Shown: positions 11,163 to 22,464, counted from the stretch's first letter. The stretch is 64,000 nt of DNA from Pomphorhynchus laevis (GCA_012934845.2 WNNJ02000123.1:62001-126000), one strand, 5' to 3'. The notes: a model not told the origin generated them from the letters alone. Program-made: numbers and translations.

Positions 11163-14100
11163 AATATAACACGTCAAATCAACGGAAATTTTCACGTTGT
11201 ACACACAAGGGCAAAAATTCGATGGCGTCCCATCTCTACCACTTGTCTTCTTCGCTAGTCGATCTCGCTCCTAAGCATACTTTTCGTCTTAGTCTATTCA
11301 ACACTAGCTTCATTCTTCATAAAGCTGATATGCTTCTCGATATCTTCGATCAATTATCTATCGATATTCTCTGCATTACCGAATCCTGGCACTCTGACTC
11401 CGACGATCTTGCTATTCGTCGTCTATGTCGCTCTGGTGGTTCTCTAGTTGAATCAGCTCGTCAAATTTCATCTCATACATCTACTGCTTCTAGCAATGGC
11501 GGTATTGTTGTCATCGCTCGTCACCCAATGTCTTTACGTAAAATCAAGGTTAACATCCGTTACACTTCGTTCGAATTACTCATATGCAGATTATCAACTC
11601 CTTACCCTCTCGAACTTGTGATTGTTATACCGTCCAGGTTCAGTTTCCCAATCACGTATCTTCTTTAACGACCTTGCAGATCTAATGTCTCACTGTTCAT
11701 TGTCTTATACTCCTTTTGTACTCGGTGACTTTAACATTCGTCTTGATTGTCCAGCTGACTCTGACTCTATCACTGTAACTAATTTTTTTCTGATTTTAAC
11801 TATAAATTACTTTCAACAAGCCCAACTCATATTCTCGGCGGTGCTCTCGACATCATTGCTGTTCCTAACTGCTTCAATGACTATACCTCCTTGTCAATTA
11901 CTGATCCTGGTTTGTCCGATCATTTCCTTGCCACTCTTACTCTTACTCGTCCCCATCCTCCTTCTCCGCCTTTACCATTATCTACACCAAGTCGACCCTG
12001 GAAGCTTCTCGATATCCCTATTCTCTGTACAGCCTTACTCAATTCTTCACTATTTTCACTTCCTCTTAACTATCTCTCTCCCGATTATCTCTGCATTCTG
12101 TTCGATTCTGAACTTACGTCGATCCTTAATAACCTTCTGCCTAGTCGACTCCGACGTTCCCAGCGCTTGCGCCATGCTCCCTGGTTCGATTCTGACTGTA
12201 GTCTTTCTAAGCGTCGACTCCGTCACTCTTTTCGTATGTATAAACGCTTTCTTAAACGTTCTCCCAACTCACTCCCTACAAATTTTCGTGATTCCTACTT
12301 TTCTCTACGCCGTTCACATCTCATTCTTATACGTACTAAACGTACTCTCTTTTGGCAAAATCAACTCGAGTCATCTTCCAACTCTAAATCTCATTGGAAA
12401 ATTTTAAACTCAATTCTTTCACGATCATCTACCCCTTGTAATATAAATCCTGATGAATTTTCTTATTATCTACAAACTAAGCTATCTAATTTACTTTCCC
12501 TACCACCCATAACCCCCTTGTACTTACTCTTCTCTTTAAATACGTCCCTCCCAGAACTATTCCACCTTCTTCCCGTTTCGTCTGATTAAATTTCTTCGGT
12601 TCTGATGTCATTACCTAATAAAACCTCTCCTCTGACCCAATTCCCACTCACTTGCTTAAAAATATATGCTCCTTTATCTTACCCTTCCTAACCACATTGT
12701 TCAACTCGTCCATCCGTAGCTGTACATTTCCTTCCATCTGGAAATGCGCCACTGTTCGTCCTCTCATCAAAAAGCAATCTCTCGACTCCTCACTACCATC
12801 TTCGTACCGTCCTATTTCACTTCTCCCAACCCTCTCTAAACTCCTTGAGCGTCTCGTTCTTAAGCAAGTTAATACATATCTCTATTCCTCTAACTTATTT
12901 CCTCCCTTCCAAGCCGCTTTTCGCTCTAATTACTCTACCGAAATTGCCTGTCTTAAAGTTTATAACGACTTACTCATATCGCGCGATCATAAATTATGTA
13001 GTGTCATAGTTTCTCTTGATCTATCGTCTGCTTTTGACATCGTCGATCACTCGATTCTTCTCCATCGCCTTCGTCATGATTATGGCTTCTCTTTACCCAC
13101 TGTATCATGGTTTTCTTCATATCTATCAAACCGTACATTTCGCGTATATTCTAACTCTTCTCTCTCCCATCCTTCGTCCATTCCGTCCGGTGTTCCACAA
13201 GGCTCCGTATTAGGCCCTATACTTTTCTCTCTTCTTCTTGGTGATTTGTCTTCGATTTCTCATAAATTTAACTTCCATGTTATGCAATATGCTGATGACA
13301 TTCTCATCTATGCTCATGCACCTGTTTATCGTATTCACGATCTTAGTGTTTCCGCTTCGGACTGTCTTGTCTCAATTTCCAATATCTTTCTTCCCTTCGC
13401 CTTTCTCTGAATCCTGATAAATCCAAAATTATGTGGATCCTACCTCGACGCCTCGGCTTCGAACCTCCCTCCGTATCATTAAATTCTACAATTCTTCCTA
13501 TCGTTGATAATCTCGTTTTCCTAGGCTTCCATTTTGACAACCGACTTTCACTTAAACCTTTCGTTAGAGATAAAGTACGCTCATCTACCTTGATACTCCG
13601 CAACCTCCGTCAAGTTCGTAGATTGATCGATTTCCCTTCTTGTATGACTCTCATATCTTCTCTCCTTTTTTCTAGACTCGATTATTGTCTTAGTCTATTT
13701 TCCAACTCACCTAAATCCACTCTTATTCCCCTACAACGCATCGTCAACGCAGCTGTCCGAATTCTCCTCCGTCTTCGTCGTTTTGATCATACATTCCACC
13801 ATATTTTTTCTCTCGATTTGCCTACAATTTATTGTCTTGTTCGAATTCGTCTCCTTCGCGTTGCTTTACGCCTTGTAACTTTTCATACCCTTCAATTCTC
13901 AACCTTCATTTTGATAATTCTCGTCCTGTTTACTGTTCCTTGCGTTCCTGTAATTCCCTTCTTTTACATGTCCCAAACTACTCTACCTCCTTTGGACTCC
14001 GCTCCTTCCTGGTGGCTGCTCCTCTATCGTGGAATCATCTGCCCATTCATATACGCCAATCAACTTCCCTGCAGTGCTTCAAACGACAAATCCTATCCCA

Positions 14101-14205
14101 TTTTAACAATTTATCCGCTTGACTTTTTCATTTTTGTTTGTGGACTTGTAAGCGTACAGCTTGTACGCATTTGCCACATTAAATAAATTTGTATTATTAT
14201 CACAA
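11163..14205 (+). mobile_element. LINE A copy 5, near-complete ORF2 with 3' end
   Basis: Starts a few bases before the ORF2 ATG (11222) and runs to the 3' UTR (GTACGCATTTGCCAC, then ATTAAATAAATTTG, near 14160-14190). In order: endonuclease (NTSFILHK, CITESWHSDSDD, VLGDFNIRLD, GLSDHF), linker (APWFDSDCSLSKRRLRHSF), RT (SSYRPISLLPTLSKLLERL, FRSNYSTEIACLKVYNDLL, SLDLSSAFDIVDHS, GVPQGSVLGPILFS, MQYADDILIYAHAP) and a C-terminal block ending FLVAAPLSWNHLPIHIRQS. The catalytic YADD is present, but the frame shifts about five times (near 11625, 11790, 12590, 13390 and 13800). It is a dead copy. Confidence 0.88.
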
Positions 14206-15203
14206 AATACAAAAAAGCACAAAAGAAGATAGAGAAACTAAAACATGAAGGGTTGAGATTCACAGTCTCTTCTTCATAAACACTAGTTTTGACTTGGTCC
14301 GCGCTATTTTTATTGCGAAGTTATTCCATTCCTTGGTAACTCTGTCCACCAGGGTGTTGAGCTCTTTCAAACGCCCGTAAGCCAGATTAATAGTGAATTC
14401 ATGTCCTCGCGTACGAGCTTCAGTCCGCAAAAGGAACCTAAATTGAACTGGACTTCTAGGATTATTAACAGCCTGTCATGTAACAACAAGATCCTTCACT
14501 CTTCGTTTAATAGACATATGTTAGTGATACGTTCGGTGTATGCAAAATCTAGAATGGATCCCGGCCTTGATTAACTACATGTACGTTTGTATATATCCTG
14601 AATTATAAGCAGTTCATCAACTAAGAATTCGGATAAATCATTTTCATCTATGCTACCTTCAGTAAAGAGAGATTCTGACCAGTTTAATTTTGGAATATTG
14701 AAATCGCCAACTAGTATAAAATGTTTGTACAAATTTGACAGAATATGTTGCTAAGTTCTAAGACCCTGAGCTATCAAACTACACAAATTCGAATAACCGA
14801 TTGACCAATGCCGTGAAACATTACTAATACTATGTTTGTTGTTTCGCCTCAAAAAATACCTTCGAATGAAACCAGACATCCTAAAGGAGGACAAATTTCT
14901 ACACTGATACTGTTTGAAGAAGACACTATTAGGAGATCCACAATCTGACAACATTGTAAAAATTCGTTGTTAGTTTTGTCATAGATGCTTTATCGGAAAT
15001 TATCGAATTGTCGGTCGTCATTTCACAACGCGGAAATTTCGAACACAAAGGTTAACTTCCCCACTAGCTAAACGACTTTCATGTATTTATATTGCCTTTG
15101 ATCATATTCTATTAACGTTTTTTCTCGTTGGAATAAATTTAATATACACTTTCACCTTTTGATCTCGGTGAATCTTTCTTTTGTTCTCGGTGACTTTAAC
15201 ATT
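13102..15203 (+). repeat. Duplicated segment, first copy
   Basis: This stretch recurs at 15870-17971, offset by about 2769 bases. It covers the 3' half of LINE A copy 5, its 3' end, a LINE B fragment and a short unique piece. In the LINE A part the copies differ often, mostly in the first few hundred bases. From about 14200 to 15203 I can find no difference. Confidence 0.85.
14215..15060 (-). mobile_element. LINE B fragment, internally deleted
   Basis: Reverse-strand relic. In sense order (15060 down to 14500) it matches the ORF1/endonuclease border of LINE B at 44.98-45.83 kb, including a segment giving SNVSRHWSIGYSNLCSLIAQG and the GDFN-type region. It then jumps to a C-terminal ORF2 block (14500-14240: RFLLRTEARTRGHEFTI, KEWNNFAIKIARTKSKLV). 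The RT between them is missing. It is copied exactly at 16985-17830. Confidence 0.7.
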
Positions 15204-15480
15204 CGTCTTGATCGTCCAGCTGACTCTAACTCCTTCACTTAAACTGACCATTTTTCTGATTTTAACAAATTATTTTCAACAAGTTCCACTCATATTCTCG
15301 GTGGTGCTCTCAACATCATTGATGTTCTCAACTGCTTCAATGACTAAATCTGCTTGTCAATTATTGATTCTGGTTTGTCCGATCATTTCCTTGTCACTAT
15401 TACTCGTCCCCATCCCCATCCTCCTTCACCGTCTCCAACATTAGCTACTCAAAGTTGACCCTGGAAACTTCTCGATATCT
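15176..15480 (+). mobile_element. LINE A endonuclease fragment
   Basis: Encodes VLGDFNIRLDRPADSNSFT, STHILGGALNIIDVLNCFND and GLSDHFLVTITRPHPH in broken frames. It is the middle of the LINE A endonuclease domain. Its first about 20 bases (CTCGGTGACTTTAACAT) are exactly where the second copy of the duplication ends at 17970. Confidence 0.8.
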
Positions 15481-15868
15481 TTTTCTCGTTAGAATAAATT
15501 AAATATACACTTTCTTGAATGTCTAACAATAGCTTTCCGTCGTAATCAAAAATATTTATGGAACATATAAACGATAAATCTCTTAGCAAATTATTGGATG
15601 TTATTTTTAATCCTTCTCGGCATACATTCATTCCCTTCGATGTGGAGAAATGATTTATTAGGATGCTTTACCAATGAACAGTAAATCCGTTCATCAAATT
15701 CTCTGCATTTAATTGCTTTATTAAATTATTCTTATAGATTGTTGACTCACCTTCTAAAATCATGTTTAATGTGCCAACGCGAATATATGTTACAATATGA
15801 GCAATTTGGTTTCGTCGGAGATGATTTGTTGTAAGTTTCACAAAATATAAACCAGCTTACATGGTTTA
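15481..15868. other. Unrecognised spacer between duplicated units
   Basis: No feature recognised. The string around 15485 (AATAAATTAAATATACAC) resembles one at about 15130 and 17895, so part of it may be an old local duplication. Confidence 0.45.
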
Positions 15869-15869
15869 T

Positions 15870-16975
15870 GTATCATGGTTTTCTTCATATCTATCAAACC
15901 GTACGTTACGCGTCTATTCTAACTCTTCTCTCTCCCATCATTCATTCATTCCGTCCAGTGTTCCACAAGGCTCCGTATTATCCCCTATGATTTTCTCTCT
16001 TCTTCTCGGTGACTTGTCTTCGATTTCTCATACATTTAACTTCCATGTTATGCAATATGCTGATGGCATCCTCATCTATGATCATGCACCTGTTTATCAT
16101 ATTAACGATCTTAGTGTTTCGGCTTCCGACTGTCTTGTCTCAATTTCCAATAATCTTTCTTTTATTCGCCTTTCTCTGAATCCTGATAAATCCAAAATTA
16201 TGTGGATCCTACCTCGACGCCTCAGCTTGGAACCTCCCTCCGTATCATTAAATTCCACAATTCTTCCTATCGTTGATAATCTCGTTTTCCTAGGCTTCCA
16301 TTTTGACAACCGACTTTCACTTAAACCTTTCGTTAGAGATAAAGTACGCTCATTTACCTTGATTCTCCGCAACATCCATCAAGTTCGTAGATTGATCGAT
16401 TTCCCTTCTTGTATGACTCTCATATCTTCTCTCCTTTTTTCTAGACTCGATTATTGTCTTAGTCTATTTTCCAACTCACCTAAATCCACTCTTCTTCCCC
16501 TACAACGCATCGTCAACGCAGCCGTCCGAATTCTCCTCCGTCTTCGTCGTTTTGATCATACATTCCACCATATTTTTTCTCTCGATTTGCCTACAATTTA
16601 TTGTCTTGTTCGAATTCGTCTCCTTCGCGTTGCTTTACGCCTTGTAACTTTTCATACCCTTCAATTATCAACCTTCATTTTGATAATTCTCGTCCTGTTT
16701 ACTGTTCCTTGCGTTCCTGTAATTCTTTTCTTTCACACGTCCCAAACTACTCAACCTCATTTGGATTCCGCTCCTTCCTGGTGGCTATTCTTCTATCGTG
16801 GAACCATCTGCCCATTCATATACGCCAATCAACTTCCCTGCCGTGCTTCAAACGACAAATCCGATCCTATTTAAACAATTTATCTGCTTGACTTTTTTAT
16901 TTTTGTTTGTGGACTTGTAAGCGTACAGCTTGTACGCATTTGCCACGTTAAATAAATTTGTATTATTATCACAAA
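15870..16975 (+). mobile_element. LINE A copy 6, RT and C-terminus
   Basis: One frame stays open from about 15861 to 16620 and holds WFSSYLSNRTLRVYSNSSLSHHS, SVPQGSVLSPMIFSLLLGDL and QYADGILIYDHAP, followed by SLNPDKSKIMWILPRRL, VFLGFHFDNRLSLKPFVRDKV and the thumb region. The catalytic YADD reads YADG, so the enzyme would be inactive. A shift separates the last C-terminal block (FRSFLVAILLSWNHLPIHIRQS). The 3' UTR is the same as in copy A5. Confidence 0.85.
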
Positions 16976-16984
16976 ATACAAAAA

Positions 16985-17830
16985 AGCACAAAAGAAGATA
17001 GAGAAACTAAAACATGAAGGGTTGAGATTCACAGTCTCTTCTTCATAAACACTAGTTTTGACTTGGTCCGCGCTATTTTTATTGCGAAGTTATTCCATTC
17101 CTTGGTAACTCTGTCCACCAGGGTGTTGAGCTCTTTCAAACGCCCGTAAGCCAGATTAATAGTGAATTCATGTCCTCGCGTACGAGCTTCAGTCCGCAAA
17201 AGGAACCTAAATTGAACTGGACTTCTAGGATTATTAACAGCCTGTCATGTAACAACAAGATCCTTCACTCTTCGTTTAATAGACATATGTTAGTGATACG
17301 TTCGGTGTATGCAAAATCTAGAATGGATCCCGGCCTTGATTAACTACATGTACGTTTGTATATATCCTGAATTATAAGCAGTTCATCAACTAAGAATTCG
17401 GATAAATCATTTTCATCTATGCTACCTTCAGTAAAGAGAGATTCTGACCAGTTTAATTTTGGAATATTGAAATCGCCAACTAGTATAAAATGTTTGTACA
17501 AATTTGACAGAATATGTTGCTAAGTTCTAAGACCCTGAGCTATCAAACTACACAAATTCGAATAACCGATTGACCAATGCCGTGAAACATTACTAATACT
17601 ATGTTTGTTGTTTCGCCTCAAAAAATACCTTCGAATGAAACCAGACATCCTAAAGGAGGACAAATTTCTACACTGATACTGTTTGAAGAAGACACTATTA
17701 GGAGATCCACAATCTGACAACATTGTAAAAATTCGTTGTTAGTTTTGTCATAGATGCTTTATCGGAAATTATCGAATTGTCGGTCGTCATTTCACAACGC
17801 GGAAATTTCGAACACAAAGGTTAACTTCCC
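16985..17830 (-). mobile_element. LINE B fragment (duplicate)
   Basis: Appears base-for-base the same as the fragment at 14215-15060, copied together with the flanking LINE A 3' end. Confidence 0.7.
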
Positions 17831-18109
17831 CACTAGCTAAACGACTTTCATGTATTTATATTGCCTTTGATCATATTCTATTAACGTTTTTTCTCGTTGG
17901 AATAAATTTAATATACACTTTCACCTTTTGATCTCGGTGAATCTTTCTTTTGTTCTCGGTGACTTTAACATAATTACATATTACATAATTTTTGACTTCG
18001 CTGTATTTCGACACAGTTTATCAGGCATCCTCGTGAGCAAAGCTTATAGAAAATGTTGGTATTTATAGGCGTTTTCTATATTTGATGAACTAAACTACTC
18101 TGATATTAT

Positions 18110-18340
18110 TCTAGCAAATATGGATGTATTGCAAGGGGATATATTGAATCCTATACTATTCTCCTTCATCTTGATAATCTTCCAGACCGTGTCTGAGAGT
18201 CATAATCTTACATCTCCACAGTGCTATATGTAAAAAAACAGCTATTTTACATATCATATATCCGAATGGTATTTTATACAAATTTATTTTATTTTCATTT
18301 AGCTTTGAAAATAAAATTATTATTTCAACAAATTTTGACA
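18110..18340 (+). mobile_element. Decayed LINE RT fragment
   Basis: A short forward reading, VLQGDILNPILFSFIL, matches the RT palm motif xxQGDxLSPxLFSLF of LINEs. The neighbourhood is too decayed to assign a family. It is not LINE A, whose motif is GVPQGSVLGPILFSL. Confidence 0.5.
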
Positions 18341-18344
18341 CTCA

Positions 18345-18825
18345 GCTTCACTAAGTTATCTAAACATACCAGGAACTTCGAATTGGTTGTCATATAAACC
18401 TATATCTACGTTAAACGAAAGTTGGATAGCGACAGTTGCAATAAAACACAATTAATCTTTAAGCGAGCAGCGAAATTACAGTCATTGAAAGCTCAACAGC
18501 ACTGAAATACTTGCATCGAAGACCTAAGATCAAGTTTCGGAATTTTAATGGCACGATTAGCTTCAAAGATTCTTCGATCTGCCAGATCCACTTTCGTGGA
18601 TATTTCTGAAAGAATGGCATAACAGACGCAACAACTTAACACAAACTTATTATTTTGATTTTTTTGTACTAATAAATTTCTTTAAAAAATAAGAATTAAG
18701 CTTATATAGTTATTACAGGAACGAAGAAGCAGAAAATATCCTTTATTTGATAAAAATTAAGCAATGACGGAAGTAATGTTCGCTTTGATTTCATCAAGTT
18801 TCATAAATAGAACTATTTTTTAAAT
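18345..18825. other. AT-rich stretch, nothing recognised
   Basis: No gene or repeat identified. It may be the continuation of the decayed LINE before it. Confidence 0.4.
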
Positions 18826-19740
18826 TAATAATTATGAATTAAATCAGCTAACTGAGTCTACGTATTGTTATATAATTATAAAATAAACAAAACATAATAA
18901 TGCTAAATCAAAATTTAATAATTAAATAATAAAATAAATAATTGTTTTTAGATTTTCTATAATTTAAATCAAGTTAAAAAATAAAAATAAAAATAAAAAA
19001 TAAAATTTAAAATAAACGTCATTTTTATGAATTGACTAATAAATAACAGACGTTGTATCAGAATAAGAATTAGAGGTCATCAGGAGGAACTGCTATGCTA
19101 TCAGATTTCGGCCCCTAACTCCTCTACCCAACATAGCAGCGGGGCCAAATACATGCTAATGATGTATTTCCTCTGAAATAACTATCTAGTATCTTATTCT
19201 AATGCAAAGTATATTATTTATTATCCATCCATAAAAATTTGCCACTTAAGAGTTTAAATTTATTCTTTATATTATTGTGTTGATTTATATATTTTACTAT
19301 TTTCTGCTTGATGTTATTTTTATAGTAACCTAGTTTAAAATATGTATCTATTAAATTATTTAAATGATTTTGAAGAAAGCCAATATCATTACATATTGTT
19401 GCAATTCTTAAAATTTCATTATTTAATGTATTATATTTTATATTATATGGTATGCATGAATGCTCATGTAAAAATATGTTTCTTGTAAATTTAAATATGT
19501 CATTTTTACGATATAAATTAATAGTAGTTTTAGTTAATGTTAATTTAATGTTCATATCTAGATATACACCTTCTTTATCATTAATATTGGTTTTGTTAAG
19601 AATAAGGCTTTTTGGATAAATGTGTAATTTAAAATAACAAAAAATTAGAATAGTATGAAGAAAAATCTTATAGATTTTATGAACTTTCACATCACAGAAC
19701 TCTCGGTGTGAAGCTACGCATACAAGCGTAGAATGAGCAA
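18826..19740 (-). mobile_element. Repeat family X, longest copy
   Basis: Reverse-strand copy of family X. In sense order it has an ORF (19690-19214), a GC-richer block at about 19190-19060 (GGGGCCGAAA, then CTGATAGCATAGCAG and CTGATGACCTCTAATTC), an AT-rich segment, and the terminus TAGACTCAGTTAGCTGATTT near 18845. Other copies share the 3' part but start at different points, the usual signature of 5'-truncated retroelement copies. Both termini of the full element are unknown. Confidence 0.65.
19214..19690 (-). CDS. Family X ORF, possible RT C-terminal region
   Basis: 158-residue frame with no internal stop, Asn/Ile/Lys-rich like its surroundings. It reads YPKSLILNKTNINDKEGVYLDMNI, then INLYRKNDIFKFTRNIF, IPYNIKYNTLNNEILRIATICND and LNNLIDTYFKLGYYKNNIKQKI. 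From memory this layout (YP-L-L-TN-EG-YLDM, LY-K-DxFxF, IP, a region with RxAxxC, then a helical GY-K segment) resembles the end of a group of RT-like proteins annotated in aquatic invertebrates. I cannot confirm that without a search. A second copy lies at 26660-27000. No catalytic RT motif is present, so this is at best the tail of a larger ORF. Confidence 0.4.
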   Translation of the reverse strand: MKVHKIYKIFLHTILIFCYFKLHIYPKSLILNKTNINDKEGVYLDMNIKLTLTKTTINLYRKNDIFKFTRNIFLHEHSCIPYNIKYNTLNNEILRIATICNDIGFLQNHLNNLIDTYFKLGYYKNNIKQKIVKYINQHNNIKNKFKLLSGKFLWMDNK

Positions 19741-19814
19741 AAATTTACATTTTATATGCCGGATACAATAACTGAATGCAATAATATTCATTATATATAT
19801 TCATTATAATATAC

Positions 19815-20035
19815 ATTATATAATCCAAAATCTGATTAAGTAGTTCTTTATCTTCACCTATCACGCGAAGTGGATGAAGCTGACTAAAATTTAAAATTTC
19901 TTTAATTTTGAGCTTCAAACATCGACGCTTAAATACTTACTCACAATTACTATAGAAACGAATGTTAAGAGTAGCCTGTAAAGCGAATACACAATGATCA
20001 CTGCTACCGATAGGCGGAATATAACTAACTCTTTC
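19815..20035 (-). mobile_element. LINE B endonuclease fragment
   Basis: Matches bases 44765-44970 of the LINE B copy (shared strings such as CACGCGAAGTGGATGAAGCT and AACTAACTCTTTCTAT), reverse orientation, with scattered differences. Confidence 0.7.
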
Positions 20036-20212
20036 TATTATACCTGTTTAAAATACCATAGTTTGTATCAAGACGAAATACGTTTGTTGCGACAGAAAAT
20101 AAGCATCGCCCTAGTCAGAAATATTTCGGCGTGCTTCCGGAAAATGTATTATAAATTTATTAATGTATTATAATGTATTAAATTATATTAAATTAAATGT
20201 ATTAAATGTATC

Positions 20213-20280
20213 AATGCGAGCTAAATTGAGCTGGGCAATATCAGAAGGGAAGCGGTCAGGAAAGATACGACAATCAAAAT
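20213..20280 (-). mobile_element. LINE A ORF1 fragment
   Basis: About 65 bases match LINE A ORF1 at 62375-62445 (RIFPDRF..SDIAQLNLARI) on the reverse strand. Confidence 0.6.
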
Positions 20281-20289
20281 TGGAAATGA

Positions 20290-20680
20290 ATGTGGTTCAT
20301 TTCCAAGGATATAAACCACATACGTGAGGAATGCATTTTTAATACAATATAACGCCCTAGTAGCTTTACCTAGAAAGAAGTCGGTGTTCAACTTGGTTTT
20401 CTAGAATCGATGGACAATAATCCCTAAATCCTTATGTTGAGAAACTTCCTTTAAGACAATATCTCCAATATAGTACCGATTCAGACGGGCGACCTAGTTG
20501 CATGAGGACACATTTGTCAACATTTAACCGTAATCCAGTAGATTCGCACCAATTTAACAGAGTTCATATTATTTTGTAACGATACTCGATCATCAGGACT
20601 TCTAATAATCGACTAAATCTTTAGATCGTCTGCAAAAGCTAGATGAGAGCATGATAAGCGGAGTAGCAGATCATTAATGA
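20290..20680 (-). mobile_element. Decayed CR1-like LINE RT/thumb fragment
   Basis: Reverse-strand pieces read LADDLKI, NRYYIGDIVLKEVSQHKDLGI and ATRALYCIKNAF, paralleling FVDDVKL, EQKDLGVII and VRALYCIKNCF of LINE B at 43.2-43.7 kb. It belongs to LINE B or a close relative and is heavily broken. Confidence 0.55.
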
Positions 20681-20684
20681 AGAT

Positions 20685-21060
20685 GATTATTGATCATCTA
20701 TATGATTGGATTTAGTGTACTTTGTTAAACGGATAAAGGATATATGAGCGATATTATCAAAAATAATATATTCAATGATATTATTGAAGACAATTACTTG
20801 ATAATAATTAATTCTTGTCGTAATTTGGTAATTTATAGTAAATTTGAACATTTTAATGAAACTGATTATTTATCGTTGAAATATAAATTTATCGGCCAAA
20901 ATATAAATTTGTAAAATTAATATATTTAAGCATATTAAAATTATAAATTAAAATGATTAATTCAATGATAAAGTTAATAATTAATTTAAAAGTTTAAATT
21001 AAGTTTACAATTAATTAATAATTTATTAATTTATTACTAAGATAGTAATCAAGTCTTGAG
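20685..21060. other. AT-rich low-complexity stretch
   Basis: Very AT-rich; no gene or family recognised. Part of it (about 20880-21020) recurs at 21950-22085, flanking LINE A copy 8 on its other side. Confidence 0.5.
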
Positions 21061-21061
21061 A

Positions 21062-21985
21062 AAAATAGGAGAAGATATGAAAGTCAAACAAGGAAAATCG
21101 ACCAATCTATGAATTTGACGAAGTTGCGGAGAATCAAGGTAAATGAGCGTACTTTATCTCTAACAAAAGGTTTAAGTGAAAGTCGTTTGTCGAAATGGAA
21201 GCCTAAGAAAACGAGATTATTAACAAAAAGAATAATTGCTGAATTTAATGATACGGAGGGAGGTTCGAAGCCGAGGCGTCGAGGTAGGATCCACATAATT
21301 TTGGATTTATCAGGATTCAGAGAAAGGCGAAGGGAAGAAAGAAATATTTGGAAATTGAGACAAGACAGTCCGAAGCGGAAACACTAAGATCGTGAATACG
21401 ATAAACAAGTGCATGAGCATAGATGAGAATGTCATCAGCATATTGCATAACATGGAAGTTAAATTTATGAGAAATCGAAGACAAATCACCAAGAAGAAGA
21501 GAGAAAAGTATAGGGCCTAATACGGAGCCTTGTGGAACACCGGACGGAATGGACGAAGGATGAGAGAGAAGAGTTAGAATATACGCGAAATGTACGGTTT
21601 GATAGATATGAAGAAAACCATGATACAGTGGGTAAAGAGAAGCCATTATCATGACGAAGGCGATGGAGAAGAATCGAGTGATCGACGATGTCAAAAGCAT
21701 CGTTCTAAGCCGAGGAGAAATATAAAATATAAATTATAAATATAATTATATTATATTATAATATATATAATATTTCAGTAAAGTAGAGCGAAAAGCGGCT
21801 TGGAAAGGAGGAAACAAGTTTGAGGAAAATATATATATGCATTAACTTGCTTAAAAACGGGACGTTCGAGTTTGAAGAGGGTTGGGATAAGTGAGATAGG
21901 ACGGTACGAAGATGGTAGTGAGGGGTAATTTAAATATAATATAATATAATTAAAATATAAATTTGTAAAATTAATATATTTAAGC
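21062..21985 (-). mobile_element. LINE A copy 8, RT fragment with AT insertion
   Basis: Reverse-strand LINE A RT: LPSSYRPISLIPTLFKL near 21900, then LTSSITRF..., GVPQGSVLGPILFSLLLGDL, QYADDILIYAHAL, LVFLGFHFDKRLSLKPFVRDKV and the start of the thumb. A roughly 70-base AT-only piece interrupts it near 21715-21780. AT-rich repeats of about 130 bases flank both sides (20880-21020 and 21950-22085), as if the LINE fragment had been inserted into or copied with that sequence. Confidence 0.8.
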
Positions 21986-22089
21986 ATATTAAAATTATAA
22001 ATTAAATAATGATTAATTTAATGATAAAGTTAATAATTAATTTAAAAGTTTAAATTAAGTTTACAATTAATTAATAATTAATTCGTGCC

Positions 22090-22296
22090 ATAGTTAGTTT
22101 CTAGCAATATCGATAGCGACAATTTTAGATTCCGTCAATCTCATATCAAAAAAAGCTATTCAAAATGAGAGTATAAATAATTATTGGAGTTGGATTAAAG
22201 AAAGGAGGATTTTTTTTGATATTCCGCTAACTTCTATTAGCATTTTCGGAAAATTAAACGACAAGCTTTTTAAAATTTATCAAATGTTAATTTAAA
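22090..22296. other. Unrecognised AT-rich spacer
   Basis: No feature recognised between LINE A copy 8 and the fold-back. Confidence 0.4.
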
Positions 22297-22460
22297 GGAA
22301 CAAATGAAAATCAAAGACCAATGAATAATTTCAATTGCAACTGTAATCATCAGGAAAATAAAATTGTTACTGTAACAATTTAATTTTCCTGATGATGATC
22401 GGAGTGACAATTTAAATGTAAAATAAATGATCCTTTGGTCTTTAATTTTCCTTTGTTCCT
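22297..22460. repeat. Fold-back inverted repeat (about 75-90-base arms)
   Basis: The left arm (GGAACAAATGAAAATCAAAG at 22297, through TCATCAGGAAAATAAAATTG, to 22369) is the reverse complement of the right arm ending at 22460. The outer ~35 and inner ~30 bases pair well, with a looser middle. The arms meet with a loop of about one base. This could be a hairpin-type non-autonomous transposon or an inverted tandem copy. Confidence 0.75.
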
Positions 22461-22464
22461 ATCA

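Larger units (their letters stand above)
15870..17971 (+). repeat. Duplicated segment, second copy
   Basis: Second copy of 13102-15203 in direct orientation. It contains LINE A copy 6 (15870-16975), the LINE B fragment (16985-17830) and the same trailing piece, and stops at 17971, where the first copy continues into LINE A endonuclease sequence. Confidence 0.85.

Noticed and set aside
14751-14954. Conserved small protein, because the 67-residue frame is found identically at 17520-17723
   Set aside because: The identity comes from the segment duplication, and the sequence is a LINE B relic.
21109-21387. Basic-looking forward frame with SRLSKWKPKKTRLLTKR
   Set aside because: It is the antisense shadow of LINE A RT; the same shadow appears at 13343-13603 and 16097-16375 opposite the LINE A copies.
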